This document shows, piece by piece, positions 17,268 to 25,228 of a stretch of 46,425 bases of DNA. Made by a program: the position numbers and the translations under genes. Origin of the DNA: Deltaproteobacteria bacterium (lineage in GTDB: Bacteria > Myxococcota_A > UBA796 > SXON01); contig VGRE01000003.1 of assembly GCA_016875435.1 (NCBI GenBank), forward strand, positions 1 through 46,425. The letters are read 5' to 3'. Position 1 is the first letter of the stretch. Every line of letters starts with the position of its first letter. The notes below the pieces were generated by a model. The model was not told where the DNA came from. It saw only the letters and a program-made list of their open reading frames with translations, and searched no databases.

Positions 17268-18001
17268 ACGTCAATCTCGAGTTGACCGACCACTGCAACA
17301 TCGCCTGCCGCATGTGCAGCCAGTCGCTGCGCGACGAGGCCCACGGCGCGCCCCACCGCTTCATGGACTTCGACACGTGGCGTCGCGCTCTCGACGGCCT
17401 GCGCGGCCTGCGCGACGTGACCCTCTGCCCCCACTGGCTGGGCGAGCCCACGCTGCATCCCGAGTTCGACCGCTTCGTGCGCCACGCCTTCGAGCACAAC
17501 GCCAACAACGTCCTGTTTCGCCACTTCAAGGTCCACACCAACGCCGTGCTCCTGCCGCCGGAGCGCGTGGAGACCCTGCTCGACGTGGCGTCGGCCGGCG
17601 GGCTCTTGCCCGACACCTTCCTCGCGGTACACTTCTCGATCGACGCCTTCGCTCGCGACACGTATACGCTTGTAAAGGGCGCTGACCGGCGGGAGGTGGT
17701 GTTCCGCAACGTGGAGCGCTTCTTGTCGCGACGTGCCGAGCGAGGGCTCCGCCGTCCCGTGGTGCATGTCGCCTACGTGGTGCAGGACGGGAACACCGGC
17801 GAGGTCGCTGCCTTCGTCGAGCACTGGCGTCCTCGCCTCGCGCGCCCGGTGCTCACCGCCGACTGGCCCCCGATGGACCGCGACGCCGTGTACCTCCGGC
17901 GCTGGAACACCGGCGACCAGGCCCGCGCCGACGCGATCCACGCCGAGGCCTGCCGCGCCGTGGGCCTCGTACCCGTGTCGCGACCGGAGGGCGCATTCTG
18001 A
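17264..18001 (+). CDS. Radical SAM protein lacking a SPASM domain
   Basis: A GTG start in a GTGA overlap gives 245 residues. The cluster motif is CNIACRMC (C11, C15, C18). A LCPHWLGEPTLHPEF segment replaces the usual GGE strand, followed by HTNAVLLPPE and LAVHFSIDAFARDTY, typical of MoaA/SPASM-like enzymes that act on peptides. The chain stops after DAIHAEACRAVGLVPV, where relatives normally continue into a SPASM domain with auxiliary-cluster cysteines. The downstream lipoprotein begins in a 4-base overlap with the stop, so the short form is probably genuine and not a frameshift. It may borrow auxiliary-cluster function from its neighbour. Confidence 0.82.
   Translation: MNVNLELTDHCNIACRMCSQSLRDEAHGAPHRFMDFDTWRRALDGLRGLRDVTLCPHWLGEPTLHPEFDRFVRHAFEHNANNVLFRHFKVHTNAVLLPPERVETLLDVASAGGLLPDTFLAVHFSIDAFARDTYTLVKGADRREVVFRNVERFLSRRAERGLRRPVVHVAYVVQDGNTGEVAAFVEHWRPRLARPVLTADWPPMDRDAVYLRRWNTGDQARADAIHAEACRAVGLVPVSRPEGAF
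17986..17990 (+). promoter_or_regulatory. Shine-Dalgarno that supports a CTG start
   Basis: GGAGG lies inside the 3' end of the second radical SAM gene, 7 bases upstream of CTG 17998 and 4 bases upstream of ATT 17995. No ATG, GTG or TTG is placed to use it; the first ATG of the downstream frame (18019) is 28 bases away and falls after the lipobox. Confidence 0.55.
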
Positions 18002-18534
18002 CCCTCCTGCTCGGCTGCATGGGCACCTTGCAGACCCCCGACGGTCCCGAGCGGATCAGGGGGGCAGTCGTGCTGGACGACCCGTTCGACGAGGCGGACG
18101 CGTCGCTCGTGGTCGTGACCAACAGCCCCTTGCCGTGCGAGGCCGACGTGGCCGACGACCCGGCCACCACGCGCGACGAGGAGGCGGAGGCGCTGGCGTG
18201 GTGGGCCGACGGCGTGGAGGCGGCAGCGGCGCGCGAGGGCGCCGTGGTCGTCGCCTTCGTCCTGCCAGGGGGCGACGGCGAGTTCGACATCGGCGGAGCG
18301 GGTGCCTACTGGCTCGCCTACCGCGTGATCGAGTCGGGCTGGGAAGACGGCGAGCGAGTCATCTACGAGTACGAGGACGACCGCCGCGCCACGGGCACCG
18401 CCACGCTGGCCGCCGGGGGCGACACCATCGACGTCAGCTTCGAGGTGGGGGACTGGTCGGGGAGCGTGAGCGCCCCCCCCTGCGACAGCGCCTGGCTCTC
18501 CGGCCTGATCATCGACCTGTTCGGCGGCCTGTAG
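17998..18534 (+). CDS. Putative lipoprotein with a probable CTG start
   Basis: The track begins this frame at ATG 18019, but the codons just before it read LTLLLGC, a lipobox of the style used throughout the window. A GGAGG lies 7 bases before CTG 17998, and CTGA overlaps the radical SAM stop by 4 bases, like the ATGA and GTGA junctions elsewhere here. I therefore place the start at CTG 17998 (178 residues). The mature protein is acidic and beta-rich (GAYWLAYRVIESGWEDGERV, TIDVSFEVGDWSGSV) and of unknown function. Its close coupling to the radical SAM pair suggests a substrate, partner or envelope effector. If 18019 were correct there would be no signal peptide. Confidence 0.6.
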   Translation: MTLLLGCMGTLQTPDGPERIRGAVVLDDPFDEADASLVVVTNSPLPCEADVADDPATTRDEEAEALAWWADGVEAAAAREGAVVVAFVLPGGDGEFDIGGAGAYWLAYRVIESGWEDGERVIYEYEDDRRATGTATLAAGGDTIDVSFEVGDWSGSVSAPPCDSAWLSGLIIDLFGGL

Positions 18535-18538
18535 CCCG

Positions 18539-18847
18539 CTAGAAGTCTCCCTCGAGCGCCGATTCCAGCTCCGCGTAGGTCTTGCTGTCGGAGCCGCGAG
18601 TGGCGTCGAGGCCGCGCGTCCAGATCGCCCTGGCGGCGGCGAGCTCGCCCGCCTCTTTCTTCGCCATCCCGTAGTGGTAGAACGCCGCCCCGTACCTGGG
18701 GTGGTGCTCCAGCAGGGTGTCGAAGGTGGCGAAGCACTCGGCGTGCGCCCCCGCCTTGCGCAACTCCATCGCGAGCGCGTAGAGACCGAAGCGGTCGGTG
18801 GGCTTCCTCGCGACGTAGTCGCGCGCGGCGGCGAGGCGGTCGGACAC
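18539..18847 (-). CDS. Small TPR-like protein
   Basis: The 102-residue product starts at GTG 18847 (VSDRLAAARDYVARKP), with GGAAAG 3 bases upstream. The longer track ORF adds atypical sequence. Paired helices of TPR type are visible: DRFGLYALAMELRKAGAHAECFATFDTLLEHHP and AAFYHYGMAKKEAGELAAARAIWTRGLD are consecutive 34-residue-like units. It is probably a cytoplasmic protein-protein interaction adaptor. No partner is indicated by context: it converges with the preceding lipoprotein gene and is divergent from the MopE/FG-GAP lipoprotein gene. Confidence 0.75.
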   Translation of the reverse strand: MSDRLAAARDYVARKPTDRFGLYALAMELRKAGAHAECFATFDTLLEHHPRYGAAFYHYGMAKKEAGELAAARAIWTRGLDATRGSDSKTYAELESALEGDF

Positions 18848-18950
18848 GGGCTTTCCTGCGCGGGAAGGGAGGGTCGTCCCGGCGCGTGTCGAAATCAGCA
18901 CGGCGCGCGCGGGCGCGGCAAGGTATCCTGTCGGCCGTTCCGGAGGCGGC

Positions 18951-21158
18951 GTGGTCCTTTCCATCACTCTCTCGCTCGCGATGATGGCGTGCAGCGGCGG
19001 CGTGCTCAACGAGCAAGACAACACCAAGGACACCGACACCGCGACGGTGGGCGGCGACCCCGACATCTCGGTGCAGACCACCGAGGTCGACTTCGGCGAG
19101 GTGGCCTTCGACGATCGGTTCACCGAGCTGATCACCGTGGTCAACAGCGGCGGCGGCGACCTGGAGATCACCAGCATCGCCGTCGACTCGCCCTTCCAGG
19201 TCAACCCGCTGTCGATGCACCTCACCGCCGGCTCGACGGCGCAGATCACCCTCAGCGTGCAGCCGCAGGCCTACGAGGAGTTCGCCAGCGCCATCGTGAT
19301 CGAGAGCAACGACCCCGACGAGCCCACGGTGGAGATCCCGGTGCTGGCGGTGACGCTCACCGACAACGATGGCGACGGCTACGACCTCGTGGATGCCGGC
19401 GGCACCGACTGCGACGACACCGACGTGACCGTGCATCCCGACGCCTACGAGGTGTGGTACGACGGCATCGACCAGGACTGCGACGGCGGCTCCGACTACG
19501 ACCAGGACGGCGACGGCTACGAGTCCGACGCGTTCAACGAAGACGCGGCCGACGGCGGCGGTGACTGCCAGGACTCCGACGCCGAGTACTACCCGGGCGC
19601 CCCCGACGAGCCCTACGACAATCGCGACACCGACTGCGACGAGGCCGACGACTTCGACCACGACGGCGACGGCTCCCGCTCCGACGACTACGGTGACGGT
19701 CGCGACTGCGACGACAACGACGCCGAGGTCAACACCTCGGGCGATGAGCAGTTCAACGGCAAGGACGACGACTGCGATGGCGACGCCGACAACGGCGCGG
19801 TGTTCAGCACCTCGGAGTACATGTACACCGGGCGCAACAACTATGATCGGGCCGGTTGGCACACGGCCCTGGGCGACCTCGACGGCGACGGCATGGCCGA
19901 GGTGGTGGGCGGCGTGCCGTACTACGGCGCGGCGAGCAACAGCTCCACCTCCGGCGGCGCGGTGGTGATCTTCGGGGGCGGGCCGTACTTGCCCGACGAC
20001 AGCACCGAGGACGACCCCACCCCCTCGGGCGACGTCCGCGACGCCGACCAGCTCATCGAGGGCGACGGCAGCTCCGACCTGCTCGGCGGTTTCGTCACCG
20101 TGCTCGGCGACTTCGACGAGGACGGGGTGGACGACCTCGCCGTGGGCGGCACGGGCGTGTCGGCGGGCGGGGGCGCGGTCTACATCATCAACGGCCCGGA
20201 TGCGATGTCCGGTCGCGACACGTCTGACTCGTACTACACGCTCACCGGCTCCTCCAACAACGCGCTGGGCCGCGGCATCGCGACCGATATCGACCTCAAC
20301 GGCGACGGTGTGCAAGACCTCGTCGCTTGCTACACCGAGTCGAGCAACAACGCCGTCGCGCTCGTCTACGGCGGCAGCGGGGGCGATGAGCCGATCGGCA
20401 ACGCCGACGCGCGCTGGACGGTCAACGGCACCGATGAGGCTTTCTACCGGAACGCGCCGGTGGGTGGCGATCTCGACGGCGACGGCTACCAGGACCTCGT
20501 CCTCTCCGACGGCAGCTCCGATCAGGGCGCCACCGACGGCGGCGCGGTGTGGGCGGTGTGGGGCCAGGGCGGCCGCTACTCCGGCGCCACCAGCATCACG
20601 GCCGTGGGCACCACGCTGATGGTGGGCAGCAGCGCCCAGGGCATCGGGACGGTCTCGCAGCTTGGCCCTGACTGGGACGGCGATGGAGACGCCGAGCTCT
20701 GGGTCTTTGCCTCGGGCACGGCCCTCTACGCCCTCGAGGGTGGTCCTGGCCGCGGCAGCTACACCTCGGGCGCCGCCGCCGTCACCTACACCTGGTCAGA
20801 CAGCTACGCCGACGCCGCCGGCCTGCGCCAGATGGGCGACTTCACCGGCGACGATGTCAGCGACATGATCGTGTACTTCGAGGACAACGGCGGCTCCGGC
20901 ACCATGATGCACTTCGCGTCGGAAACGCAGTCTGGCACCCACGACCAGGACACGGCGTGGGCCGGGTACGTCCGCGGCACCAGCGACCACGGCAACGGCA
21001 ACGCGGGCTACGGCAACGCCCCGCTCGCGGCCGACATCGACGGCGACGGCGACGACGACTACGCCGCCGGCGACCCGCAGTGGCACGACCCGGACGACGC
21101 CAGCTCGGGGTCAGAGGGCGAGATCTACGTGTTCATGAACGAGACGTTGCGCGACTAG
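18951..21158 (+). CDS. Lipoprotein with choice-of-anchor, MopE-type and FG-GAP domains
   Basis: The 735-residue product starts at GTG 18951, 5 bases after a GGAGG. The signal VLSITLSLAMMAC is followed by an acidic/Thr spacer (NTKDTDTATVGGD). Residues of about 35-140 form an ASPM/SPD-2/Hydin-like immunoglobulin domain (VDFGEVAFDDRFTELITVVN, VIESNDPDEP). Next come MopE-type metal-binding units (TDCDDTDVTVHPDAYEVWYD, IDQDCDGG), then FG-GAP repeats (LGDLDGDGMAEVVGGVPY, DFDEDGVDDLAVGG) to the end. It has the same modular plan as the giant lipoprotein, with fewer units. It is probably surface-exposed and Ca-stabilised. The 3' end overlaps the convergent prepilin peptidase gene by 4 bases. Confidence 0.87.
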   Translation: MVLSITLSLAMMACSGGVLNEQDNTKDTDTATVGGDPDISVQTTEVDFGEVAFDDRFTELITVVNSGGGDLEITSIAVDSPFQVNPLSMHLTAGSTAQITLSVQPQAYEEFASAIVIESNDPDEPTVEIPVLAVTLTDNDGDGYDLVDAGGTDCDDTDVTVHPDAYEVWYDGIDQDCDGGSDYDQDGDGYESDAFNEDAADGGGDCQDSDAEYYPGAPDEPYDNRDTDCDEADDFDHDGDGSRSDDYGDGRDCDDNDAEVNTSGDEQFNGKDDDCDGDADNGAVFSTSEYMYTGRNNYDRAGWHTALGDLDGDGMAEVVGGVPYYGAASNSSTSGGAVVIFGGGPYLPDDSTEDDPTPSGDVRDADQLIEGDGSSDLLGGFVTVLGDFDEDGVDDLAVGGTGVSAGGGAVYIINGPDAMSGRDTSDSYYTLTGSSNNALGRGIATDIDLNGDGVQDLVACYTESSNNAVALVYGGSGGDEPIGNADARWTVNGTDEAFYRNAPVGGDLDGDGYQDLVLSDGSSDQGATDGGAVWAVWGQGGRYSGATSITAVGTTLMVGSSAQGIGTVSQLGPDWDGDGDAELWVFASGTALYALEGGPGRGSYTSGAAAVTYTWSDSYADAAGLRQMGDFTGDDVSDMIVYFEDNGGSGTMMHFASETQSGTHDQDTAWAGYVRGTSDHGNGNAGYGNAPLAADIDGDGDDDYAAGDPQWHDPDDASSGSEGEIYVFMNETLRD

Positions 21159-22090
21159 CGCAGCGCGTCGGCGAAGCGCCCGATGGTGCCCGACCAGCGC
21201 ATCGCGAGCGACTGCCCGAAGAAGAGCCAGGCGACCGCGCCCATCCCCAGGAAGGGCCCGAACGGCACCGCCACCTGGAAACGCCGCCGCAGGCTGGCGA
21301 GGTACTGGCCGAGCCGCGCCGGCCCGGAGAGACCGGCCTCGCCGGGCCACTCGGGCGGGCGGGCGATGATCTGCGCGAGCGCCGCCGAGCCCCCGACGAG
21401 AGCGCCGGTGGTGGAACCGATCATCAACACGGCGAAGAGGCCGGGAAAGGGCCCGAAATAAGCGCCGAAGAGAGCCATCAGCTTGGCGTCGCCCCAGCCC
21501 ATGCCCTCCTGCCGCGTGAGCACCCAGTACAGGCCGATGATGGCGGCGATGCCGAGGCCGCCGGCGCTGGCACCCACCAGCGACTGCTGCCAGGTGGGCG
21601 CGCCCTCGTAGCCGAGGAAGCCGAGGAGCGCGGCGCCACCCACGCCCACGGGCACCGAGTAGATGCTGAACTCGTCGGGAATGATGCTGTGGCGCAGGTC
21701 GATGAAGGTCATCGCCAGCACCGCGAAGCACAGCCAGAAGTACCAGATGAAGGCCACGAGATGCGCGGTGTCGAGGTTGCCGAGGTCGGGTACCACGCGG
21801 CGGAACAAGAGCGCCGCGAGCACGGCAAACTGTGCCTCGACGAGGGGGTAGAGCGGCGAGATGCTGGCCTTGCAGTGGCGGCACCGCCCGCGGAGCACGA
21901 ACCACGACAGCACGGGGATGTTGTCGTAGGCGGCGATGGGCGTGCCGCAGGATGGGCAGGCCGACCGCGGCGACACCACCGAGCGGTCCTCCGGCATCCG
22001 GCTGATGCACACGTTCATGAAGGAGCCGAAGAGAAGCCCGAGCAGGCCGGCGTAGCCGGTGAAGAGGGCGTAGGCTGCGTCGTAGTTCAC
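21155..22090 (-). CDS. pilD: Prepilin peptidase (A24 type IV leader peptidase/N-methyltransferase)
   Basis: GTG 22090 overlaps the aminotransferase stop (GTGA) and gives 311 residues; the ORF's extra N-terminus is Arg-rich shadow. An N-terminal TM segment with GLLFGSFMNVCISRMPED is followed by the zinc-type CPSC...CRHC pairs of the methyltransferase domain. The two peptidase aspartates lie in TFIDLRHSIIPDE and GMGWGDAKLMALFGAYFG, with about eight TM helices. It should cleave and methylate type IV pilins and type II secretion pseudopilins in the inner membrane. No pilus gene is adjacent. A 40-residue insertion near the C-terminus (ARPPEWPGEAGLSGPARLG) precedes the last TM helix. Confidence 0.93.
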   Translation of the reverse strand: MNYDAAYALFTGYAGLLGLLFGSFMNVCISRMPEDRSVVSPRSACPSCGTPIAAYDNIPVLSWFVLRGRCRHCKASISPLYPLVEAQFAVLAALLFRRVVPDLGNLDTAHLVAFIWYFWLCFAVLAMTFIDLRHSIIPDEFSIYSVPVGVGGAALLGFLGYEGAPTWQQSLVGASAGGLGIAAIIGLYWVLTRQEGMGWGDAKLMALFGAYFGPFPGLFAVLMIGSTTGALVGGSAALAQIIARPPEWPGEAGLSGPARLGQYLASLRRRFQVAVPFGPFLGMGAVAWLFFGQSLAMRWSGTIGRFADALR

Positions 22091-23157
22091 GGCGACAAGG
22101 CCCCCCCGGCGGACGACCGGACCGCGTCGATGACCGCGCTGACGTCGCGCTCGTCGAGGCACTCGTGAACCGGCAGGGCGAGGCTCTCGGCGCAGAAGCG
22201 GTCGGCCTCGGGCGTGGGCGCGTGCTCGATGCCGTCGAGTGCCTTCTGTCGCGACAGTGGAATCGGATAGTAGATCGCGCTCTCCACGCCGCGGTCGGCG
22301 AGATGGGCGCGGAGCGCGTCGCGCCCCGGCACGCGGACCACGTACTGGTGGATGGGATGCCCGGCCGAGCGCGGCAGGCGCTGCACCCAGGGCGGCAACT
22401 CGGCGTCGTAGCGCGCCGCCGTTGCGCGGCGGGCGCGCACGCGGGCGTCGAGGTCGTCGAGGTGGGCGAGGAGCACGGCGGCCTGCATGGCGTCGAGGCG
22501 GCTGTTGGCGCCCACGTGGCCGCGCACCCGCTCGTGCACGTTGTTGGCCAGCATGCCGTGGTGGGTGAGCCGGAGCACGGCCTGCTGGGTGTCGGCGTCG
22601 TCGGTGAGCACGAGGCCGCCGTCGCCGGCCGCCCCGAGGGTCTTGGTCGGGTAGAAGCTCATGGCGCCGATGTTGCCGTTTCGAGGGGGGGGGTCGGCGC
22701 CGATCACCTGGGCGAGGTCGTCCACCACCGGCACGTCGAGGCCGGGGAGGAAGCAGCCCTCGCCGTAGAGGTGAACCGCCACCACCGCGCGCGTGCTTCG
22801 GCGCAACGGCAGGCGTTCGAGATCGAGGTTCGGGTAGTCGGGGCGCACGTCGGCCACCACGGGGGTGTGCCCCGCGCGCACCACCGCGCCGGCGGTGGCG
22901 AAGAAGGTGACGGCGGGGACGATGATCTCGCCGCCCGGCGCCAGGCCGAGCGCGAGGATCGCGTAGACGAGCGCGTCGGTGCCGCTGTTGGTGCTCGCGC
23001 CGTGCGCCCAGCCCATGCGCGCCGACACCCGTGCCTGCACCTCGCTCACCCTCGGGCCCCCCACGTAGCGCCCGGAGCGGAGGACCTCGAGCACCGCCGC
23101 CTCGGCGCGTCCCGCCACGCGCGCGTGGCGCGCGGCGAGGTCGGCCATGCGGATCAC
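22087..23157 (-). CDS. DegT/DnrJ/EryC1/StrS-family PLP aminotransferase
   Basis: I choose GTG 23157, which overlaps the ABC permease stop (GTGA), giving 356 residues; ATG 23148 is the alternative. Family landmarks: GRYVGGPRVSEVQARVS, the GTDALVYAILALGL nucleotide/PLP region, IIVPAVTFFATAGAV, VDDLAQVIGA (PLP-Asp), the Schiff-base lysine in SFYPTKTLGAAGDGG and a NSRLDAMQAAVLL segment. These enzymes transaminate keto-sugars for surface polysaccharides or antibiotics, so a nucleotide-sugar substrate is likely. A G9 run on the plus strand encodes the Pro-Pro-Pro after ADP and could shift the frame by slippage. It is linked to an ABC-2 exporter, suggesting export of a modified glycan. Confidence 0.88.
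   Translation of the reverse strand: MIRMADLAARHARVAGRAEAAVLEVLRSGRYVGGPRVSEVQARVSARMGWAHGASTNSGTDALVYAILALGLAPGGEIIVPAVTFFATAGAVVRAGHTPVVADVRPDYPNLDLERLPLRRSTRAVVAVHLYGEGCFLPGLDVPVVDDLAQVIGADPPPRNGNIGAMSFYPTKTLGAAGDGGLVLTDDADTQQAVLRLTHHGMLANNVHERVRGHVGANSRLDAMQAAVLLAHLDDLDARVRARRATAARYDAELPPWVQRLPRSAGHPIHQYVVRVPGRDALRAHLADRGVESAIYYPIPLSRQKALDGIEHAPTPEADRFCAESLALPVHECLDERDVSAVIDAVRSSAGGALSP
22246..22257. repeat. 12-bp palindrome CTGTCGCGACAG
   Basis: This is the longest perfect extension of the CTGTCGCGACA-type palindrome that I found, lying inside the aminotransferase gene. The 10-base core TGTCGCGACA also occurs at 15649-15658. It is one of 22 GTCGCGAC sites read in the window. Confidence 0.6.
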
Positions 23158-23921
23158 TTGAAGTCTCGGCGCTCGAAGATGATCATCGCCACGGCGAGCA
23201 CGGCGGCGGAGTAGCCGAGGCCGTAGGCGCCGCTCCACAGCACCTCGCTCCAGGGCACGGGTACACCGTGGACCGCCTCGTCGCGGATGTTGAAGCTCTC
23301 GAGGTTGGGCACCACCCGGTAGAGGATCGACAGCATGGTCTTGAAGGGGCCGTCCTCCGCGCGCTCAGCAAACAGGCGGAGGTCGTCGGCGAAGTGTCCG
23401 ATCAGGTAGATACACACGGAGAACGCCGAGGCCGTCATGGGCGTGGCGAAGGTGGAGAAAAGCGTGGCCCACGCGGTGAGCAAGGACAGCTCCGCCATGA
23501 GCAACACCATCGCGAGGTACACGCCGAGGCTCGGCAGGCCCTGCTGGGTGGCCAGAACCAGCGTGTAGAAGAGGGTGAGCAGGCCCACTTCCGCGGCGAG
23601 CGTGATCCACAGGCCGAGGTACTTGCCGAGCAACAGGTGCCAGCGAGGCAAGGGCTTGCTCGCCAGCGTGTAGATCGTCTTCTTCTCGATCTCCTTGTAC
23701 ACCAGCCCCACGCCGAGGAAGATGGCGATGACCGCGGCCAGTAGGCTCGTGCCGCCGAGGGCCACGCCGCGTACCACTTTCGCGGTGTCGCCGATCGACA
23801 TCTCCTTCAGGGTCAGGGAGAGGCACAGCAAGATGACCGCGAAGAACAGGATGCTGTTCAGCACCCGATCGCGGACCGCCTCGCGGAAGGTGTTGGCGGC
23901 GATCACGTACACCCGGTTCAT
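23154..23921 (-). CDS. ABC-2 type transporter permease
   Basis: The 255-residue protein has about six hydrophobic segments, beginning with a cytoplasmic MNRVYVIAANTFREAVRDRV that matches the amphipathic start of ABC-2/NatB-like permeases, then ILFFAVILLCLSLTL, a long loop with VYKEIEKKTIYTLASKPLPR and further TM helices to AAVLAVAMIIFERRDFK. It acts in the inner membrane with the ATPase encoded immediately upstream (ATGA overlap). The substrate is unknown. The KEIEKKTIYTLASKPLPRW element is typical of exporters annotated as gliding-motility or multi-copper-linked (Gld/Nos type), but that is not decisive. Confidence 0.9.
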   Translation of the reverse strand: MNRVYVIAANTFREAVRDRVLNSILFFAVILLCLSLTLKEMSIGDTAKVVRGVALGGTSLLAAVIAIFLGVGLVYKEIEKKTIYTLASKPLPRWHLLLGKYLGLWITLAAEVGLLTLFYTLVLATQQGLPSLGVYLAMVLLMAELSLLTAWATLFSTFATPMTASAFSVCIYLIGHFADDLRLFAERAEDGPFKTMLSILYRVVPNLESFNIRDEAVHGVPVPWSEVLWSGAYGLGYSAAVLAVAMIIFERRDFK

Positions 23922-24856
23922 GCGAGCACCCCGAGGCGCTTCTCGTTGACCAGCTTGGCGCGTTCAACCTCGTCGAGCAGTACCTCCTCGAGGGTGCGCG
24001 CGTTGGGGTGCACCTCGAGGACGTGGCCGCCCGCTGCCCGCACCGCGTCGATGGTGGCGTCGACATTGCCGCTGGGCACCCGCACCGTCACGCGGTCGCC
24101 GTCGCGACGCATCACGCGCCCGGGGGGGTCGCCCGCGATCACGAAGGTGCAGTCCACCTCGTCGGCGGTCTGGCCGATCAGCTCGCGCACCGTGCCCTGG
24201 CCCCGGAGGGTGCCGGCCACGACGATCGCCACCTCGTCGCAGATGGCTTCCACGTCGCCGAGGATGTGGCTCGAGAAGAAGACGGTCTTGCCCTTGCGCC
24301 GTTCTTCCTGGATGATGTCGCGCACCAGCACGCGGCCGAGCGGATCGAGGCCACTCATCGGCTCGTCGAGCACCACGAGGTCGGGATCGTTCACGAGGGC
24401 CTGGGCGATGCCCGCCCGCTGCAGCATGCCCTTGCTGAACTTGCCGAGGGGCACGTGACGGAAGCGGTCGAGGTTCACCCGCTCCAGCAGGGCCTCGATG
24501 CGCGGCCGGCGCGCGGCGGCTTCCACCTCGGTGAGCCGCGCGTAGAAGTCGAGGAACTCCCAGGCAGTGAGGTACTCGTAGAAGTAGGGCCGCTCGGGCA
24601 TGAACCCCACCCGGCGACGCGACTCGTGGTCGGTGATGGCCACGCCATGGATCCAGGCTTGCCCGGCGGAGGGGCGCTGCAGGCCCATGAGCGTCTTGAT
24701 GGCGGTGGTCTTCCCGGCACCATTGGGTCCGACGAGGCCGAAGCTCGAGCCGACTCTCACCTCCATGGTGAGTTCGGAGAGCGCCACGAAGGGACGGCGC
24801 AAGAAGCCCGATAGGTATGTCTTACCTAACTTTTCTGTGCGAATGGCGAGTGGCAT
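23918..24856 (-). CDS. ABC transporter ATP-binding protein
   Basis: The 312-residue nucleotide-binding subunit has Walker A GPNGAGKTT (43-51), signature FSKGMLQRAGIAQAL, Walker B DLVVLDEPMSGLDP and the H-loop FSSHILGDVE, followed by a C-terminal extension typical of ABC-2 systems of the CcmA/NatA type. It energises the permease encoded next, whose ATG overlaps its stop. The first 15 codons use AT-ending codons (for example tta, ggt, aca, cta) unlike the rest of the window. A TAGGTA-TGTCT-TACCTA hairpin lies here (24812-24828). Its start overlaps the end of the orphan SPASM gene by 35 bases. Confidence 0.93.
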   Translation of the reverse strand: MPLAIRTEKLGKTYLSGFLRRPFVALSELTMEVRVGSSFGLVGPNGAGKTTAIKTLMGLQRPSAGQAWIHGVAITDHESRRRVGFMPERPYFYEYLTAWEFLDFYARLTEVEAAARRPRIEALLERVNLDRFRHVPLGKFSKGMLQRAGIAQALVNDPDLVVLDEPMSGLDPLGRVLVRDIIQEERRKGKTVFFSSHILGDVEAICDEVAIVVAGTLRGQGTVRELIGQTADEVDCTFVIAGDPPGRVMRRDGDRVTVRVPSGNVDATIDAVRAAGGHVLEVHPNARTLEEVLLDEVERAKLVNEKRLGVLA

Positions 24857-25199
24857 CGGGGAACCGGGATCGGAGGCGGCGAAGCGCCGCGTGCTCCTTG
24901 GCGCCGATTAGGTATTCCGTCACGGCCTCCGCGGGCATGGAGCCGGCCCCACGCCAGTTGCACCGCGTGCAGTAGGGCCCCGAGTCCTCGAATCGTCCCT
25001 CCGCCTGGGCCACGCGCCAGCGGTGCAGGCGAGCCCCGTTCCAGAGCTCGGCCAGCGGGGTGTCGCGCGCGTTGCCGAGGGTGTTCTCGAGCCCCTCGTC
25101 GAGGCAGCACGTGGTGACGCGCCCGTCGACATGGACCATGGGCGTGTCCCAGAGGCCGGCGCAGGCCGGGCGAGCCGGCTCGACCGGAGCCGGTCGCAT
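24822..25199 (-). CDS. Orphan SPASM-domain protein
   Basis: The 125-residue product from ATG 25199 looks like the C-terminal auxiliary domain of a radical SAM/SPASM enzyme without the radical SAM core: CAGLWDTPMVHVDGRVTTCC, then LGNARDTPLAELWNGARLHR, GPYCTRCNWRG and an end rich in basic residues. The longer ORF upstream runs antiparallel over the aminoacyltransferase gene and has no CxxxCxxC motif. The cysteines (C..CC..C..C) could still ligate an iron-sulfur cluster. No good Shine-Dalgarno precedes ATG 25199, so the gene could be a remnant; conserved cysteines and a full-length SPASM argue for use. It lies 29 bases after the Bpt stop and runs into the ABC ATPase. Confidence 0.6.
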   Translation of the reverse strand: MRPAPVEPARPACAGLWDTPMVHVDGRVTTCCLDEGLENTLGNARDTPLAELWNGARLHRWRVAQAEGRFEDSGPYCTRCNWRGAGSMPAEAVTEYLIGAKEHAALRRLRSRFPDATRHSHRKVR

Positions 25200-25228
25200 G
25201 CGTGCGCGCAGCCGGCGCGCCCACTCCG

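Noticed and set aside
22685-22693. Frameshift in the aminotransferase gene
   Set aside because: The frame is intact with G9 as read and all family motifs continue beyond it; only potential slippage is reported.
18001-25200. Single inversion having split one radical SAM/SPASM gene
   Set aside because: Orientation and position would fit, but the end of the radical SAM gene is integrated with the next gene by a 4-base overlap and a well-placed GGAGG, which would be unlikely at a recent breakpoint. The orphan SPASM also carries its own upstream helix. Comparison with relatives could still revive the idea.
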